32,361 nucleotides of DNA from DAMCZI01 sp032095175. GTDB lineage: Bacteria; Bacillota; Clostridia; Clostridiales; Caloramatoraceae. Within the stretch, counting starts at the first letter, position 1. Each line of letters begins with the position of its first letter. A program made the translations under genes and the position numbers. Below are positions 24,575-32,320 of the stretch, in pieces. The DNA lies in assembly GCA_032095175.1 (NCBI GenBank), contig DAMCZI010000050.1:1-32361 (forward strand), given 5' to 3'. Below the pieces are notes generated by a model that had not been told where the DNA came from, did not search any database, and saw only the letters and a program-made list of their open reading frames with translations.

Positions 24575-24672
24575 TTAGGCGACAAGCTCTTGAGTTATGA
24601 GTTATTTAAGGGAAACTATCTACTAATGTATAACCTTCATAAATAACTCATAACTCAAGTGCCTGTTACCTT
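24575..24672. repeat. Dispersed palindromic repeat R1, copy C
   Basis: A perfect 19-base inverted repeat, CTTGAGTTATGAGTTATTT (24589-24607) and its complement (24641-24659), is flanked by weaker pairing outward. It lies between the convergent ends of ribU and the HD-GYP gene, nine bases from the latter's stop codon. Confidence 0.75.
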
Positions 24673-24681
24673 CTCCCAAAC

Positions 24682-25917
24682 CTACACAACTTCCTTTAAT
24701 ATTGAAACCGCTTTGCTGCAGAGCTCTCCTTTTTCAACAATTTGGTCTAATATATTAAAAGCACTTGATTTATCCATACCTTTTTTATAAGGCCTTTTTG
24801 CTGTAAGAGCTTCATATATATCGCATACGGCCATTATTCTTTCCTCGAGGGAAAGATCATCTGCCTTTAAACTTAGTGGGTACCCCGTTCCATTTAATTT
24901 TTCATGATGATTTGCCGCCCAGTCAACTATTTCATCAAATCCTTCTATTTGCTCTAACACTATTCTTGTGTAATATGTGTGAGAGCGCATTATTGTAAAT
25001 TCTGAGGCATCCAGCTTGCCATTTTTATTAAGTATTGAGTTTGGGATAGCAAGCTTTCCAATGTCGTGAAGAAGAGCAGCTATTTCATATCTTGTTTTTT
25101 TATTATTATCATAACCCATATAGTCTGATATAGAATTTATAAGCCCTGCAAGGTTTGTAGAATGCTCAAAGGTAAAGGGACTTTTAGCATCTATTATATC
25201 AGAAAAAACAACAGCTATATCCTTAAAATCCTTAAGGGTAGCCTGAGAGTTAAGGGTTGGTCTTATATGGTTCATTATATTTGGTATAATACCTAGATTC
25301 TCAATATCGCACCAGAAGGCATCCTTTGATTGCAGCTGAATTAGTAAATCCACCAGATATGGTGAAAAAATGGTGTTTTTCTTTTTTAGAATCCAGCATG
25401 TAATTTCATTCCTTTGAAAAAAATTTGGTCTTGATTCATCATAAAGAAGTTCAAACATGTCAGCCAATCTTATTATTTGAGAAATAATTGGTATTTCATC
25501 TCCCGAGGCTCCTAATAAACCTGAACCATCATAATTTTCATGGTGGTATTTTACAAACTCTGATATTTTATCATCAATAGGCAGCTTTTTTATAAACATA
25601 CTTCCCTTTATTGTATGCTGATATATAAAGCTGCTTTTTGTGTGTGCCTCGTCTATTGAGCTTGTAGCACCAATATCATGAAGTGAAGATGCTATATAAA
25701 CATTTCTTATGAATTCCTCATCGGAAGAAATTGCCTCTGCCAGCTTCATCGCTATATATGTAGTCCTTCTAGAATGGTTTGCAAATTTGTGCGTTGAGTA
25801 ATTGATATTTGAAACATCTTCAACTACATTGCTTCCAGGAATAAGGCTGCATTCTGCAAGATCTATTGCAAGGGACAAGGATGAAACTAAATGGTATAGA
25901 TTTATATTTTGCATCAT
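24682..25917 (-). CDS. Tandem HD / HD-GYP protein, probable c-di-GMP phosphodiesterase
   Basis: The only minus-strand gene. Its 411 residues hold two HD-GYP-like domains. The first (about 40-190) keeps HD in SSLHDIGA and HH in KYHHENYDGSGLLG but has GSG where GYP is expected, so it is degenerate. The second (about 225-405) is complete: ALLHDIGKLAIP, MRSHTYYT, NHHEKLNGTGYPLSL. HD-GYP enzymes break cyclic-di-GMP down to pGpG or GMP. There is no receiver or membrane segment; the degenerate domain may be the regulatory half. The start is ATG 25917 (second ATG 25914) after GGAGAG. It is divergent from the chemoreceptor gene, with a shared 310-base control region. Confidence 0.9.
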   Translation of the reverse strand: MMQNINLYHLVSSLSLAIDLAECSLIPGSNVVEDVSNINYSTHKFANHSRRTTYIAMKLAEAISSDEEFIRNVYIASSLHDIGATSSIDEAHTKSSFIYQHTIKGSMFIKKLPIDDKISEFVKYHHENYDGSGLLGASGDEIPIISQIIRLADMFELLYDESRPNFFQRNEITCWILKKKNTIFSPYLVDLLIQLQSKDAFWCDIENLGIIPNIMNHIRPTLNSQATLKDFKDIAVVFSDIIDAKSPFTFEHSTNLAGLINSISDYMGYDNNKKTRYEIAALLHDIGKLAIPNSILNKNGKLDASEFTIMRSHTYYTRIVLEQIEGFDEIVDWAANHHEKLNGTGYPLSLKADDLSLEERIMAVCDIYEALTAKRPYKKGMDKSSAFNILDQIVEKGELCSKAVSILKEVV

Positions 25918-25949
25918 TATCTCTCCGATCCATTACAATCTATGGATAT

Positions 25950-25973
25950 ATTATACCAGTACATTTACCTGGT
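25950..25973 (-). promoter_or_regulatory. Promoter and small palindrome for the HD-GYP gene
   Basis: On the minus strand TATAAT (25955-25950) is preceded by TGG, an extended -10. Directly upstream the palindrome ACCAG-n9-CTGGT (25955-25973) would overlap the -10/-35 spacer and could be an operator. Confidence 0.45.
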
Positions 25974-26065
25974 TTACCATATTTTTTTATATTAGCGGTA
26001 AAATATTGATGAAAATTGAAATATTATGCAAAATGTAATATAATTTTGACTATAGATACTATTTG

Positions 26066-26178
26066 TTTCGCATAACTAATTCTACATTGCTCGCTCCTAA
26101 ACATTTATGCGAAATCATTTCCTTGATTCATAAATCGCAATATACATTATTAAAAATTTTTTTTGCGATTTATATGAT
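26066..26178 (+). promoter_or_regulatory. Control region with four TCGCA half-sites ahead of the H-NOX chemoreceptor (repeat R3, copy 2)
   Basis: Two perfect inverted pairs are visible: TTTCGCATAA (26066-26075) with TTATGCGAAA (26105-26114), and ATAAATCGCAA (26130-26140) with TTGCGATTTAT (26163-26173). The last half-site runs into a -10-like TATGAT (26173-26178), with TTAAAA 17 bases upstream of it. The stretch 26093-26138 is the repeat shared with 620-665. The layout resembles that upstream of the GGDEF gene, so a common regulator is possible. Confidence 0.55.
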
Positions 26179-26228
26179 AAATATTTTAGACAAAGTTTTT
26201 ATGATTTAAATATAGGGAGGTGCTAATA

Positions 26229-28028
26229 ATGAAGGGAACTGTTGTTTCAACATGGCTTAAAACCTGCAGAAAACTGCATGGTGGTGATGTTGTTGATAAA
26301 GCCATGGAGAATTCCGGCATTGATAAGGATAGAACATTTTCACCTTTAGAAGATGTCGAGGATTCGCTGGTACATAATATAATGAATTACATTTCAAAGG
26401 AAGCAAACATAACTGTTTCATCCCTTTGGAGAGGAATAGGAGTCGAGAATATTTCTACATTCTCAAAGGATTACCCAGCATTTTTCAGACACGATAGTCT
26501 ATATGATTTTTTGAAGTCTATGTATGATGTCCATGTTATAGTTGTTAAAAGGATACCAGGTGCAAGACCTCCTATACTTGAAATTTATCCGATTTCAAAA
26601 AAAGAGGCTGTTTTTAAGTATAACTCCAAGAGAGCGATGTTTGACTACTTCATGGGACTTATTGAAGGGGCGAGCAAGTATTATAATGAAAAGTTAGAAA
26701 TTAGTGAAATTTCAAGGGGAGAGGACAATATAGAGCTAAAGCTTGCATTTGAGAAGGATATTTACTCTAAAAAGAGCTTTAAACTAAACAAAATCCTATC
26801 ACTTGGTTTTATCAAAAGTGTAGATTTCAAGACAGCGCTGCTTTCAACGATTATATTTTTAGTTTTTGGAGGAGCAACAACGTTTTTGCTTAAATCGCTG
26901 CCTATATACGCAGCAGCTATGGAAGTTATTATAGCAGTATTTATATCCTCAAAGCTTGTTAATCAACCTGTTAATACTATAATGGGTGAGTTTAACAGAA
27001 TAAAAGAACATAACTATGTTGAGGATGGAGAAATAAGTACAAAGGACCATTACGAAGATTTATATAAAATAATTGGGGAGTATAAGGACAGCGTAAGAAA
27101 GGACTTTGTCGGCTTTAAGGGAATGACTGATGAGATGAACACCTTCAGTGAAACACTAAACCTTATAGCAGGAAAGATGAGTACTACATCAGGTGAAATT
27201 TCAGGGGTTGTTGAACAGCTTGCCAATGCAGCTATGATGCAGGCAGAGGAAACCGGAGATTCAGTTGAATTACTCAATACAAATGTTGAATCCATAAAGG
27301 GAGCAGTGGATATTGAGACTCAAAACAAAAATGAACTTGAGAATGCTGTAGAGAAGATAAAATCAAGCTTTGATAATGTTAAGGAAACTGTGGACAAGTT
27401 AAACACAATACTTGAAAAATTTGAGGGCGTTAAAAACAACAGCGTTGAGCTCCAACAAAGGGCACAGGGAATTACAGATATCGTTTCACTTGTATCTTCA
27501 ATATCAGAACAGACAAACCTTCTTGCACTAAATGCGTCTATTGAAGCAGCAAGAGCAGGAGAGGCTGGAAGAGGCTTTGCAGTAGTTGCAGAAGAGGTTA
27601 GAAAGCTTGCAGAGCAATCTAAGAGTGCTGTTGATGATATAACAATGAATCTTAACGAGTTTACAGGAGAAGTGGATAGCCTTGTTTCAGATGTTAGCAG
27701 CCAGTTTGAGGTTCTTGAATCTGAAAACCTTAAGCTTAGATCTGCTGTTACAAAATCAAATGATGCAAACCAGAAAATAATGCTTGTTGCTGATAAGATG
27801 ATTGAAACATCTGAAAAGCTTAGAAGAGAGACGGAATCAATTTCCTCTGTATATGAAAAAATAGAATCCCTAGCGGCAATAGCTGAGGAAAATTCAGCAT
27901 CATCAGAGGAGGTAAGTGCAAATGTTTCAACTTACACAGAAGAAATTAAGAAGCTTACCTCAAGTATTACACAGTTTAAGGAACTTACAGAGCAGTTTAA
28001 AGAGGATATCAATATATATAGGATATAG
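26229..28028 (+). CDS. H-NOX/methyl-accepting chemotaxis protein fusion, probable O2 or NO sensor
   Basis: A 600-codon membrane chemoreceptor whose sensor is an N-terminal cytoplasmic H-NOX (HNOB) haem domain, residues 1 to about 185. Numbered from ATG 26229 (AGGGAGGTG upstream), residues match the well-studied Caldanaerobacter (Tt) H-NOX: proximal haem ligand H102, P115, and YxSxR as Y131/S133/R135. The distal residues Trp9, Asn74 and Tyr140, which in Tt H-NOX stabilise bound O2, are all present. Two membrane helices follow (about 202-220 and 224-241) with almost no external loop, then a long coiled-coil signalling domain with the conserved tip EQTNLLALNASIEAARAGEA (427-446). It probably drives CheA in response to gas. 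Confidence 0.94.
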   Translation: MKGTVVSTWLKTCRKLHGGDVVDKAMENSGIDKDRTFSPLEDVEDSLVHNIMNYISKEANITVSSLWRGIGVENISTFSKDYPAFFRHDSLYDFLKSMYDVHVIVVKRIPGARPPILEIYPISKKEAVFKYNSKRAMFDYFMGLIEGASKYYNEKLEISEISRGEDNIELKLAFEKDIYSKKSFKLNKILSLGFIKSVDFKTALLSTIIFLVFGGATTFLLKSLPIYAAAMEVIIAVFISSKLVNQPVNTIMGEFNRIKEHNYVEDGEISTKDHYEDLYKIIGEYKDSVRKDFVGFKGMTDEMNTFSETLNLIAGKMSTTSGEISGVVEQLANAAMMQAEETGDSVELLNTNVESIKGAVDIETQNKNELENAVEKIKSSFDNVKETVDKLNTILEKFEGVKNNSVELQQRAQGITDIVSLVSSISEQTNLLALNASIEAARAGEAGRGFAVVAEEVRKLAEQSKSAVDDITMNLNEFTGEVDSLVSDVSSQFEVLESENLKLRSAVTKSNDANQKIMLVADKMIETSEKLRRETESISSVYEKIESLAAIAEENSASSEEVSANVSTYTEEIKKLTSSITQFKELTEQFKEDINIYRI

Positions 28029-28035
28029 TAAAAAT

Positions 28036-28066
28036 AAAGCTGGAATGAATATTCCGGCTTTTATTA
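28036..28066 (+). terminator. Intrinsic terminator after the chemoreceptor
   Basis: AAAGCTGGAAT pairs with ATTCCGGCTTT (one wobble) around GAAT, followed by TATTATTG. Confidence 0.75.
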
Positions 28067-28152
28067 TTGAATAAATAAGGCTAAAATATATAATATATAT
28101 ATCTATGCAATTTTTTATGTTGTATATATTTACAAAAAGGCTGGTGTTATGG

Positions 28153-28599
28153 ATGAGAATAGTTACGGATAGCGAAGCATTGACTATTAAGCTTGGTGAA
28201 AATATAGGGAAAGTACTTGAACCCGGTGATATAATATCATTAACAGGAGATCTTGGGGCTGGAAAGACCCAGCTTACAAAGGGAATTGCAGCAGGGCTTG
28301 GAGTAGTTGATTATGTTACAAGCCCAACATTTATTATAGTAAATGAATATGAAGGCAGAATTCCACTTTATCATTTTGATGTATATAGAATAAATGACAT
28401 ACAGGAGATGTATGAGATAGGTTTTGATGAGTATCTATTTGGTAAGGGTGTTTGCGTTATAGAATGGGGAGATATTGTATCTGACATGCTTCCTGAAAAG
28501 ATTATAAGGATAAACATGAAAAAGGTTGATGACAATATAAGAGAGATTAGTATAGAGGGAAGTAAAAGCTTTGATTTTTTAAGGGAGGAAAACAAATGA
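28153..28599 (+). CDS. tsaE: tRNA t6A synthesis ATPase TsaE
   Basis: TsaE is the small P-loop ATPase that works with TsaB and TsaD to add threonylcarbamoyl to A37 of ANN-decoding tRNAs. It has Walker A GDLGAGKTQL, the SPTF motif in VTSPTFIIVNEYEG, HFDVYRI and VIEWGD, all typical. I use ATG 28153 (148 residues, MRIVTDSEAL), close to the usual family length; the frame is open to an ATG at 28105, which would add a non-conserved hydrophobic 16 residues. It overlaps tsaB by four bases (ATGA) and begins the tsaE-tsaB-rimI operon. Confidence 0.95.
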   Translation: MRIVTDSEALTIKLGENIGKVLEPGDIISLTGDLGAGKTQLTKGIAAGLGVVDYVTSPTFIIVNEYEGRIPLYHFDVYRINDIQEMYEIGFDEYLFGKGVCVIEWGDIVSDMLPEKIIRINMKKVDDNIREISIEGSKSFDFLREENK

Positions 28600-29309
28600 G
28601 AATACTTGGAATAGATTCTTCATCCAGTGCAGCAACTGCTGCCCTGTTAAAGGATGATAAACTCGAAAGTGAAATATTTTTAAATCATAAACTACAGCAC
28701 TCAGTCATATTATTACCAATGGTGGAGAAGCTTCTTGAAATGGTGGAAATAACAATAGATGATATCGATGTTGTTGCTGTATCAGGAGGACCTGGCTCCT
28801 TTACAGGCTTAAGAATAGGAGTTGCAGCTGCAAAGGGAATAGCATTGGGAGGAAATAAAAAGTTTATAGGTATTTCAAGTCTTGATGCCATGGCCTTTCA
28901 GCAGGTTGGATTTGAAGGAGTAATATGTCCTATAATGGATGCATTAAGGGATAATGTTTATACTGCACTTTATACCTGGCAGGGAGGAGAGCTTTTTAAA
29001 ATAAAGGACTATGATGCACTTCATATTGATGAACTGCTTGATGAATTATCTAAAAGGAATGAAAAGGTAATGTTCTGTGGAGATGGAGTTCTAATCCACA
29101 AAGAGAGAATATCATCAAACCTTAAGGAAAAGGCTTGTTTTGCACCTGTCTCAACAAATATGCCAAGAGCTGCATCAGTTGCCGAGCTGGCAATGAAAAG
29201 AATTAAAGATGGAGAAGAAGACGATATACATACATATGCACCAATATATATAAGAAAATCACAGGCTGAGAGAGAATATGAAAAGAAGCAGGGGGTAAAA
29301 AATGAGTGA
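28596..29309 (+). CDS. tsaB: tRNA t6A synthesis protein TsaB
   Basis: A 237-residue ASKHA-fold partner of TsaD and TsaE. The family features are ILGIDSSSSAATAAL at the N-terminus and SGGPGSFTGLRIGVAAAKGI at about 64-83. It has no catalytic activity of its own in the known complex but is required for t6A. It overlaps tsaE upstream and rimI downstream by a few bases, so it is translationally coupled. TsaD is not in this window. Confidence 0.95.
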   Translation: MRILGIDSSSSAATAALLKDDKLESEIFLNHKLQHSVILLPMVEKLLEMVEITIDDIDVVAVSGGPGSFTGLRIGVAAAKGIALGGNKKFIGISSLDAMAFQQVGFEGVICPIMDALRDNVYTALYTWQGGELFKIKDYDALHIDELLDELSKRNEKVMFCGDGVLIHKERISSNLKEKACFAPVSTNMPRAASVAELAMKRIKDGEEDDIHTYAPIYIRKSQAEREYEKKQGVKNE

Positions 29310-29751
29310 TTTTTCTGTTTTAAATATGGAACCTCAGCATATTGATGATGTTGTAGAAATTGAAAAGCTAAGCTTTAAAACTCCTTGGAGTCATGAAGCA
29401 TTTACCTATGAGCTTAATAGTAACAAATGTGCCAGATACAGAGTAATAATAAATGGTGAAAGAGTTGTAGCCTATGGGGGAATGTGGATTATGATTGATG
29501 AAGCCCATATAACCAACATAGCGGTTCACCCTGACTTTAGAGGAATGGGAATTGGTGATAGACTTTTAGGTGATATGGTGGAATATGCTAAGAGTGAAGG
29601 AGCGACCTCAATGACACTTGAGGTAAGAAAAAGTAATGCTCCAGCCCTTGGGCTTTATGAAAAATATGGATTCTGTGAGGTTGCAGTAAGAAAGGGATAT
29701 TATCAGGATACTGGAGAAGATGCAATAATAATGTGGAAACATGATTTATAA
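29302..29751 (+). CDS. rimI: Ribosomal protein bS18 N-alanine acetyltransferase RimI
   Basis: A 149-residue GNAT acetyltransferase. The acetyl-CoA-binding motif A is ITNIAVHPDFRGMGIGDRLL (about 73-92), and the C-terminal part has APALGLYEKYGF and RKGYYQDTGEDAIIM, typical of RimI, which acetylates the N-terminus of ribosomal protein bS18. The start overlaps the tsaB end by eight bases. The tsaE-tsaB-rimI order is standard in Firmicutes. Confidence 0.93.
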   Translation: MSDFSVLNMEPQHIDDVVEIEKLSFKTPWSHEAFTYELNSNKCARYRVIINGERVVAYGGMWIMIDEAHITNIAVHPDFRGMGIGDRLLGDMVEYAKSEGATSMTLEVRKSNAPALGLYEKYGFCEVAVRKGYYQDTGEDAIIMWKHDL

Positions 29752-29842
29752 TTTCTTTAAAATTTGTGGAAAATGTTAGCTTTATTTAGTTTTATGTAGT
29801 ATAATCTTAACAATAATTAAATTAAAAGCAGGGGGGATTAAT

Positions 29843-30463
29843 ATGTTAGTAAGGGCATTGATGCTTCCAAAAGAAGAGCTAGTAATCGCAGATATCGATG
29901 AAAGTCTTGAAACAGCATTACGTAAGATTGAGGAAAGAAACTTTCTTTCTATACCTGTTGTTGATGGCAAGAAGTTCTTAGGTTTTATATCAAAGGAAAA
30001 GATATATGAAGAGTACTTCCAAATAGGCGGAGACAGACAGGAATATCTTAAGAGTGCAAGAGTAAGAAAGGTTATAAGGACAGCAATACCTTCACTAAGA
30101 CCACAGGATGAGGTAGAAAAAGCAGCACATACTCTTGAAAACTATGGGGTTCCCTTCCTGGCAGTAATAAATGACAATGATGAATTTGAAGGAATAATAA
30201 CCCACTATGCTATATTTAGAGAATTTGCGAATGCATTGGGAATTGACAGAGGTTCAAAAATATCTGTAATTGCCTACGATATACCAGGACAGGTATCAAA
30301 GCTTTCTGAGGTTATAACAAAAAATGGTGGAGACATACTAAGCTTTGTAGTTCTTGATCCTAAAACAAAGACAGAGGTTAAGGAAATAGTGGTTAGAGTT
30401 AAGGCTGAGAAATTTACCGAGATTGTTAACGCAGTTAAGGCTGCTGGATTTAGAGTTCAATAA
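29843..30463 (+). CDS. CBS-pair and ACT-domain regulatory protein
   Basis: A 206-residue cytoplasmic protein with two CBS domains (about 5-60 and 70-130) and a C-terminal ACT domain (about 137-206, KISVIAYDIPGQVSKLSEVI). CBS pairs usually bind adenine nucleotides and ACT domains usually bind amino acids, so a metabolite-sensing role is likely; the partner is not evident. It resembles AcuB-type proteins of Bacillus in domain order, but the acetoin genes are not nearby. The start is ATG 29843 after AGGGGGG. It has its own terminator. Confidence 0.85.
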   Translation: MLVRALMLPKEELVIADIDESLETALRKIEERNFLSIPVVDGKKFLGFISKEKIYEEYFQIGGDRQEYLKSARVRKVIRTAIPSLRPQDEVEKAAHTLENYGVPFLAVINDNDEFEGIITHYAIFREFANALGIDRGSKISVIAYDIPGQVSKLSEVITKNGGDILSFVVLDPKTKTEVKEIVVRVKAEKFTEIVNAVKAAGFRVQ

Positions 30464-30473
30464 TAAATAGCGT

Positions 30474-30510
30474 AAAGGGCGCAGGTGGAGAAACCTGCGC
30501 CCTTTACTTT
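30474..30510 (+). terminator. Intrinsic terminator after the CBS-ACT gene
   Basis: AAAGGGCGCAGGT pairs with ACCTGCGCCCTTT, a 13-base perfect stem around a six-base loop, followed by ACTTT. Bases 30511-30660 hold no gene that I can see. Confidence 0.85.
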
Positions 30511-30663
30511 GGGGGATATAAACCATGGGAAACTGTTTCATTTTGATTATTGACAGTATATGAAGGTTTTATACATTAAGAGTAATTGTTAAGAAATTTT
30601 AAATAAACTTCTCTACATATTGAAAATACATGGATTTGGTGACTTTTACAGAAACGACTGCCT

Positions 30664-30691
30664 TTGACAAAATTTGTGGATAATATATAAT
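30664..30691 (+). promoter_or_regulatory. Promoter of the c-di-GMP riboswitch unit, with a DnaA box in the spacer
   Basis: TTGACA (30664-30669), a 16-base spacer and TATAAT (30686-30691). The spacer contains TGTGGATAA (30675-30683), a perfect reverse-strand DnaA box, so DnaA could block or tune this promoter. Confidence 0.7.
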
Positions 30692-30715
30692 TAAAATAAA
30701 AGTAGATATATTATG

Positions 30716-30855
30716 TCTCCGATAATGGCAAACTTATCGAAAGGTAAGGACGCAAAGCCGCGGGCCTAAAGCATTTGCTATGGCAGCCGGGTTGCCGAAG
30801 AGTACGTATAATCATTATATGTACTGTATTTCACATGTTGGAGTACAGTTTTTTA
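30716..30855 (+). promoter_or_regulatory. Cyclic-di-GMP-I (GEMM) riboswitch with terminator/antiterminator
   Basis: The aptamer core is evident: ATGGCAAACTTATCGAAAGG, GGACGCAAAGCCGCGGGCCTAAAGC, then TATGGCAGCCGGGTTGCC. Downstream, AGTACGTATAAT (30801-30812) pairs with ATTATATGTACT (30814-30825), and ACTGTATT (30823-30830) pairs with AGTACAGT (30842-30849), followed by six T, a terminator. The two stems share 30823-30825 and so compete. Which state c-di-GMP favours cannot be read with certainty from the sequence. Confidence 0.93.
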
Positions 30856-30930
30856 TTTAAAGCTCCAAAGCCATTTAATAATTAGGGATAGAATATATCT
30901 ACCAAAATATTTATTAAAGGAGGGGCTTTT

Positions 30931-31698
30931 ATGAGAAAGTCTATTAAGGTCATTACATTTTTAACTGCATTTGTGTTTGCTGTTGCTTTCAGTGGACAAA
31001 CCTTTGCCAGTGCAAAATCAGGTAAGGGAAATGCAAAAGCAAAGGTAAAAAAGGAAACTGTACAGAAAAAGGTTGAGAAAAAGAAGGTAGTTGAAGAGAA
31101 GAACAAGGTGGTAAAGAATGAAGGTAACAAATATGCAAAGGGAAAGGATAAAAATAAAATGCCTCCTGTAATAAAGCAGGGAAGGCTTCTTATACCTGTA
31201 AATGCAATATCAAAATCCCTTGGCGCAGAAGTTAAGTGGAATCAGGAAGAAGGTAAAATAACAATAGTTAAGGATGGAGTAGAAATTGTAATAGATCTTG
31301 AAAAAATGGTTGCAGTTGTTGGTGATAAGGAATTTAAACTAGAAGAAACAACAGACAAGAGCATCAGCGGAAGAATAGTTCCAATTGGTTTCATAGCCGA
31401 AAAACTTGGAGTTAAGTTGAGTGATGAGGACGAAAAGGAGATAACAGAAGAAACTAAGGATCAGGAAGGCACAACTGATAATAAGGAAACAACAGGTACA
31501 ACTGATCAGACTACATCAACTGAAACAACAAATACAGACAGCCAGAATACAACTTCCCAAACTACAAACACTGGAAGTGAAACACAGAATACAACAAACC
31601 AGGATACAGTAAATACAACAACTGATAATACAGCTCAGCAGCCAGCAGATGGACAAACTACTCAGCCAGTTAGCAGCACAGAGGTTACAACTAAATAG
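30931..31698 (+). CDS. Secreted protein with a copper-amine-oxidase-type stalk domain, under c-di-GMP control
   Basis: A 255-residue exported protein. A signal peptide (about 1-27, ending TFASA) is followed by a lysine-rich linker (about 28-75, repeated KKV/KKE units), then a Cu_amine_oxidN1-like stalk domain (about 78-163: KQGRLLIPVNAISKSLGAEV, SGRIVPIGFIAEKLGVKLS) and a 90-residue Thr/Asn/Gln/Glu-rich low-complexity tail. There is no LPxTG or membrane anchor, so it is probably released or held by charge to the wall. The c-di-GMP riboswitch suggests a role in the sessile/motile switch, such as adhesion or matrix. The start ATG follows AGGAGGGG. Confidence 0.85.
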   Translation: MRKSIKVITFLTAFVFAVAFSGQTFASAKSGKGNAKAKVKKETVQKKVEKKKVVEEKNKVVKNEGNKYAKGKDKNKMPPVIKQGRLLIPVNAISKSLGAEVKWNQEEGKITIVKDGVEIVIDLEKMVAVVGDKEFKLEETTDKSISGRIVPIGFIAEKLGVKLSDEDEKEITEETKDQEGTTDNKETTGTTDQTTSTETTNTDSQNTTSQTTNTGSETQNTTNQDTVNTTTDNTAQQPADGQTTQPVSSTEVTTK

Positions 31699-31707
31699 AT
31701 TAAGAAT

Positions 31708-31733
31708 ACGGGGTTAGTGAACCCCGTTTTTCT
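31708..31733 (+). terminator. Intrinsic terminator after the stalk-domain gene
   Basis: ACGGGGTT pairs with AACCCCGT around AGTG, followed by TTTTCTATTT. Confidence 0.88.
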
Positions 31734-31804
31734 ATTTATATGGTATTTAGTTCCAGGTTAAAATTTGGAATATATGCAAAAACTACTGCCTGAGGTGGTA
31801 ACTA

Positions 31805-32320
31805 ATGTCTTTTACACTATCATGGAAAACACATATAAAAATCTACTTGATTGCAGTGATGATTGCAGCTGTTTTATTTAATCAGATAAACAATATGGCT
31901 GAAATCTGCATACAAAATATACAATGTTCATTCCACTTAAACCATATTTTTATAGCTTACCTTTTTTATATTACTGCAATTATGATACCAATAACTCTCC
32001 TGCATGAACTGATTCATGGAGCAGCCTATATGCTTTTTAAAGGAAAAATCAAGATTGGATTTAAAGGGATATATGCATACTGTCATGAAACATCAGGTAT
32101 TGAGTTAACAAGAGAGAAATTTTTATTTGTCCTGTTGATGCCTGTTACTGTAATATCTTTGCTGTGCATGATTTTGCCTCTCAGGACAGGGTTACAGATA
32201 TATCTGTTAAATCTTTTAGGTTCATCAGGTGATTTATATATGGCATTTTGGTTATGCAGGTTAAAAAGTGATTCAAGGATTATTGATAAAATATATGGTT
32301 TTGATGTTAAGGCGTATTAA
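31805..32320 (+). CDS. DUF3267-like membrane metalloprotease, stop codon inside element R2
   Basis: A 171-residue integral membrane protein with about four hydrophobic segments and the zinc-protease motif HELIH in ITLLHELIHGAAYMLF (about 63-78), followed near the C-terminus by NLLGSSGDLYMA, where the aspartate may be the third ligand. This fits the DUF3267 group of putative membrane zinc metalloproteases of Firmicutes; substrates are unknown. The start ATG 31805 follows GAGGTGG. The last residues (KAY) and the TAA stop are formed by the left end of the MITE-like element beginning at 32311, so the original C-terminus may have been different. Confidence 0.8.
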   Translation: MSFTLSWKTHIKIYLIAVMIAAVLFNQINNMAEICIQNIQCSFHLNHIFIAYLFYITAIMIPITLLHELIHGAAYMLFKGKIKIGFKGIYAYCHETSGIELTREKFLFVLLMPVTVISLLCMILPLRTGLQIYLLNLLGSSGDLYMAFWLCRLKSDSRIIDKIYGFDVKAY

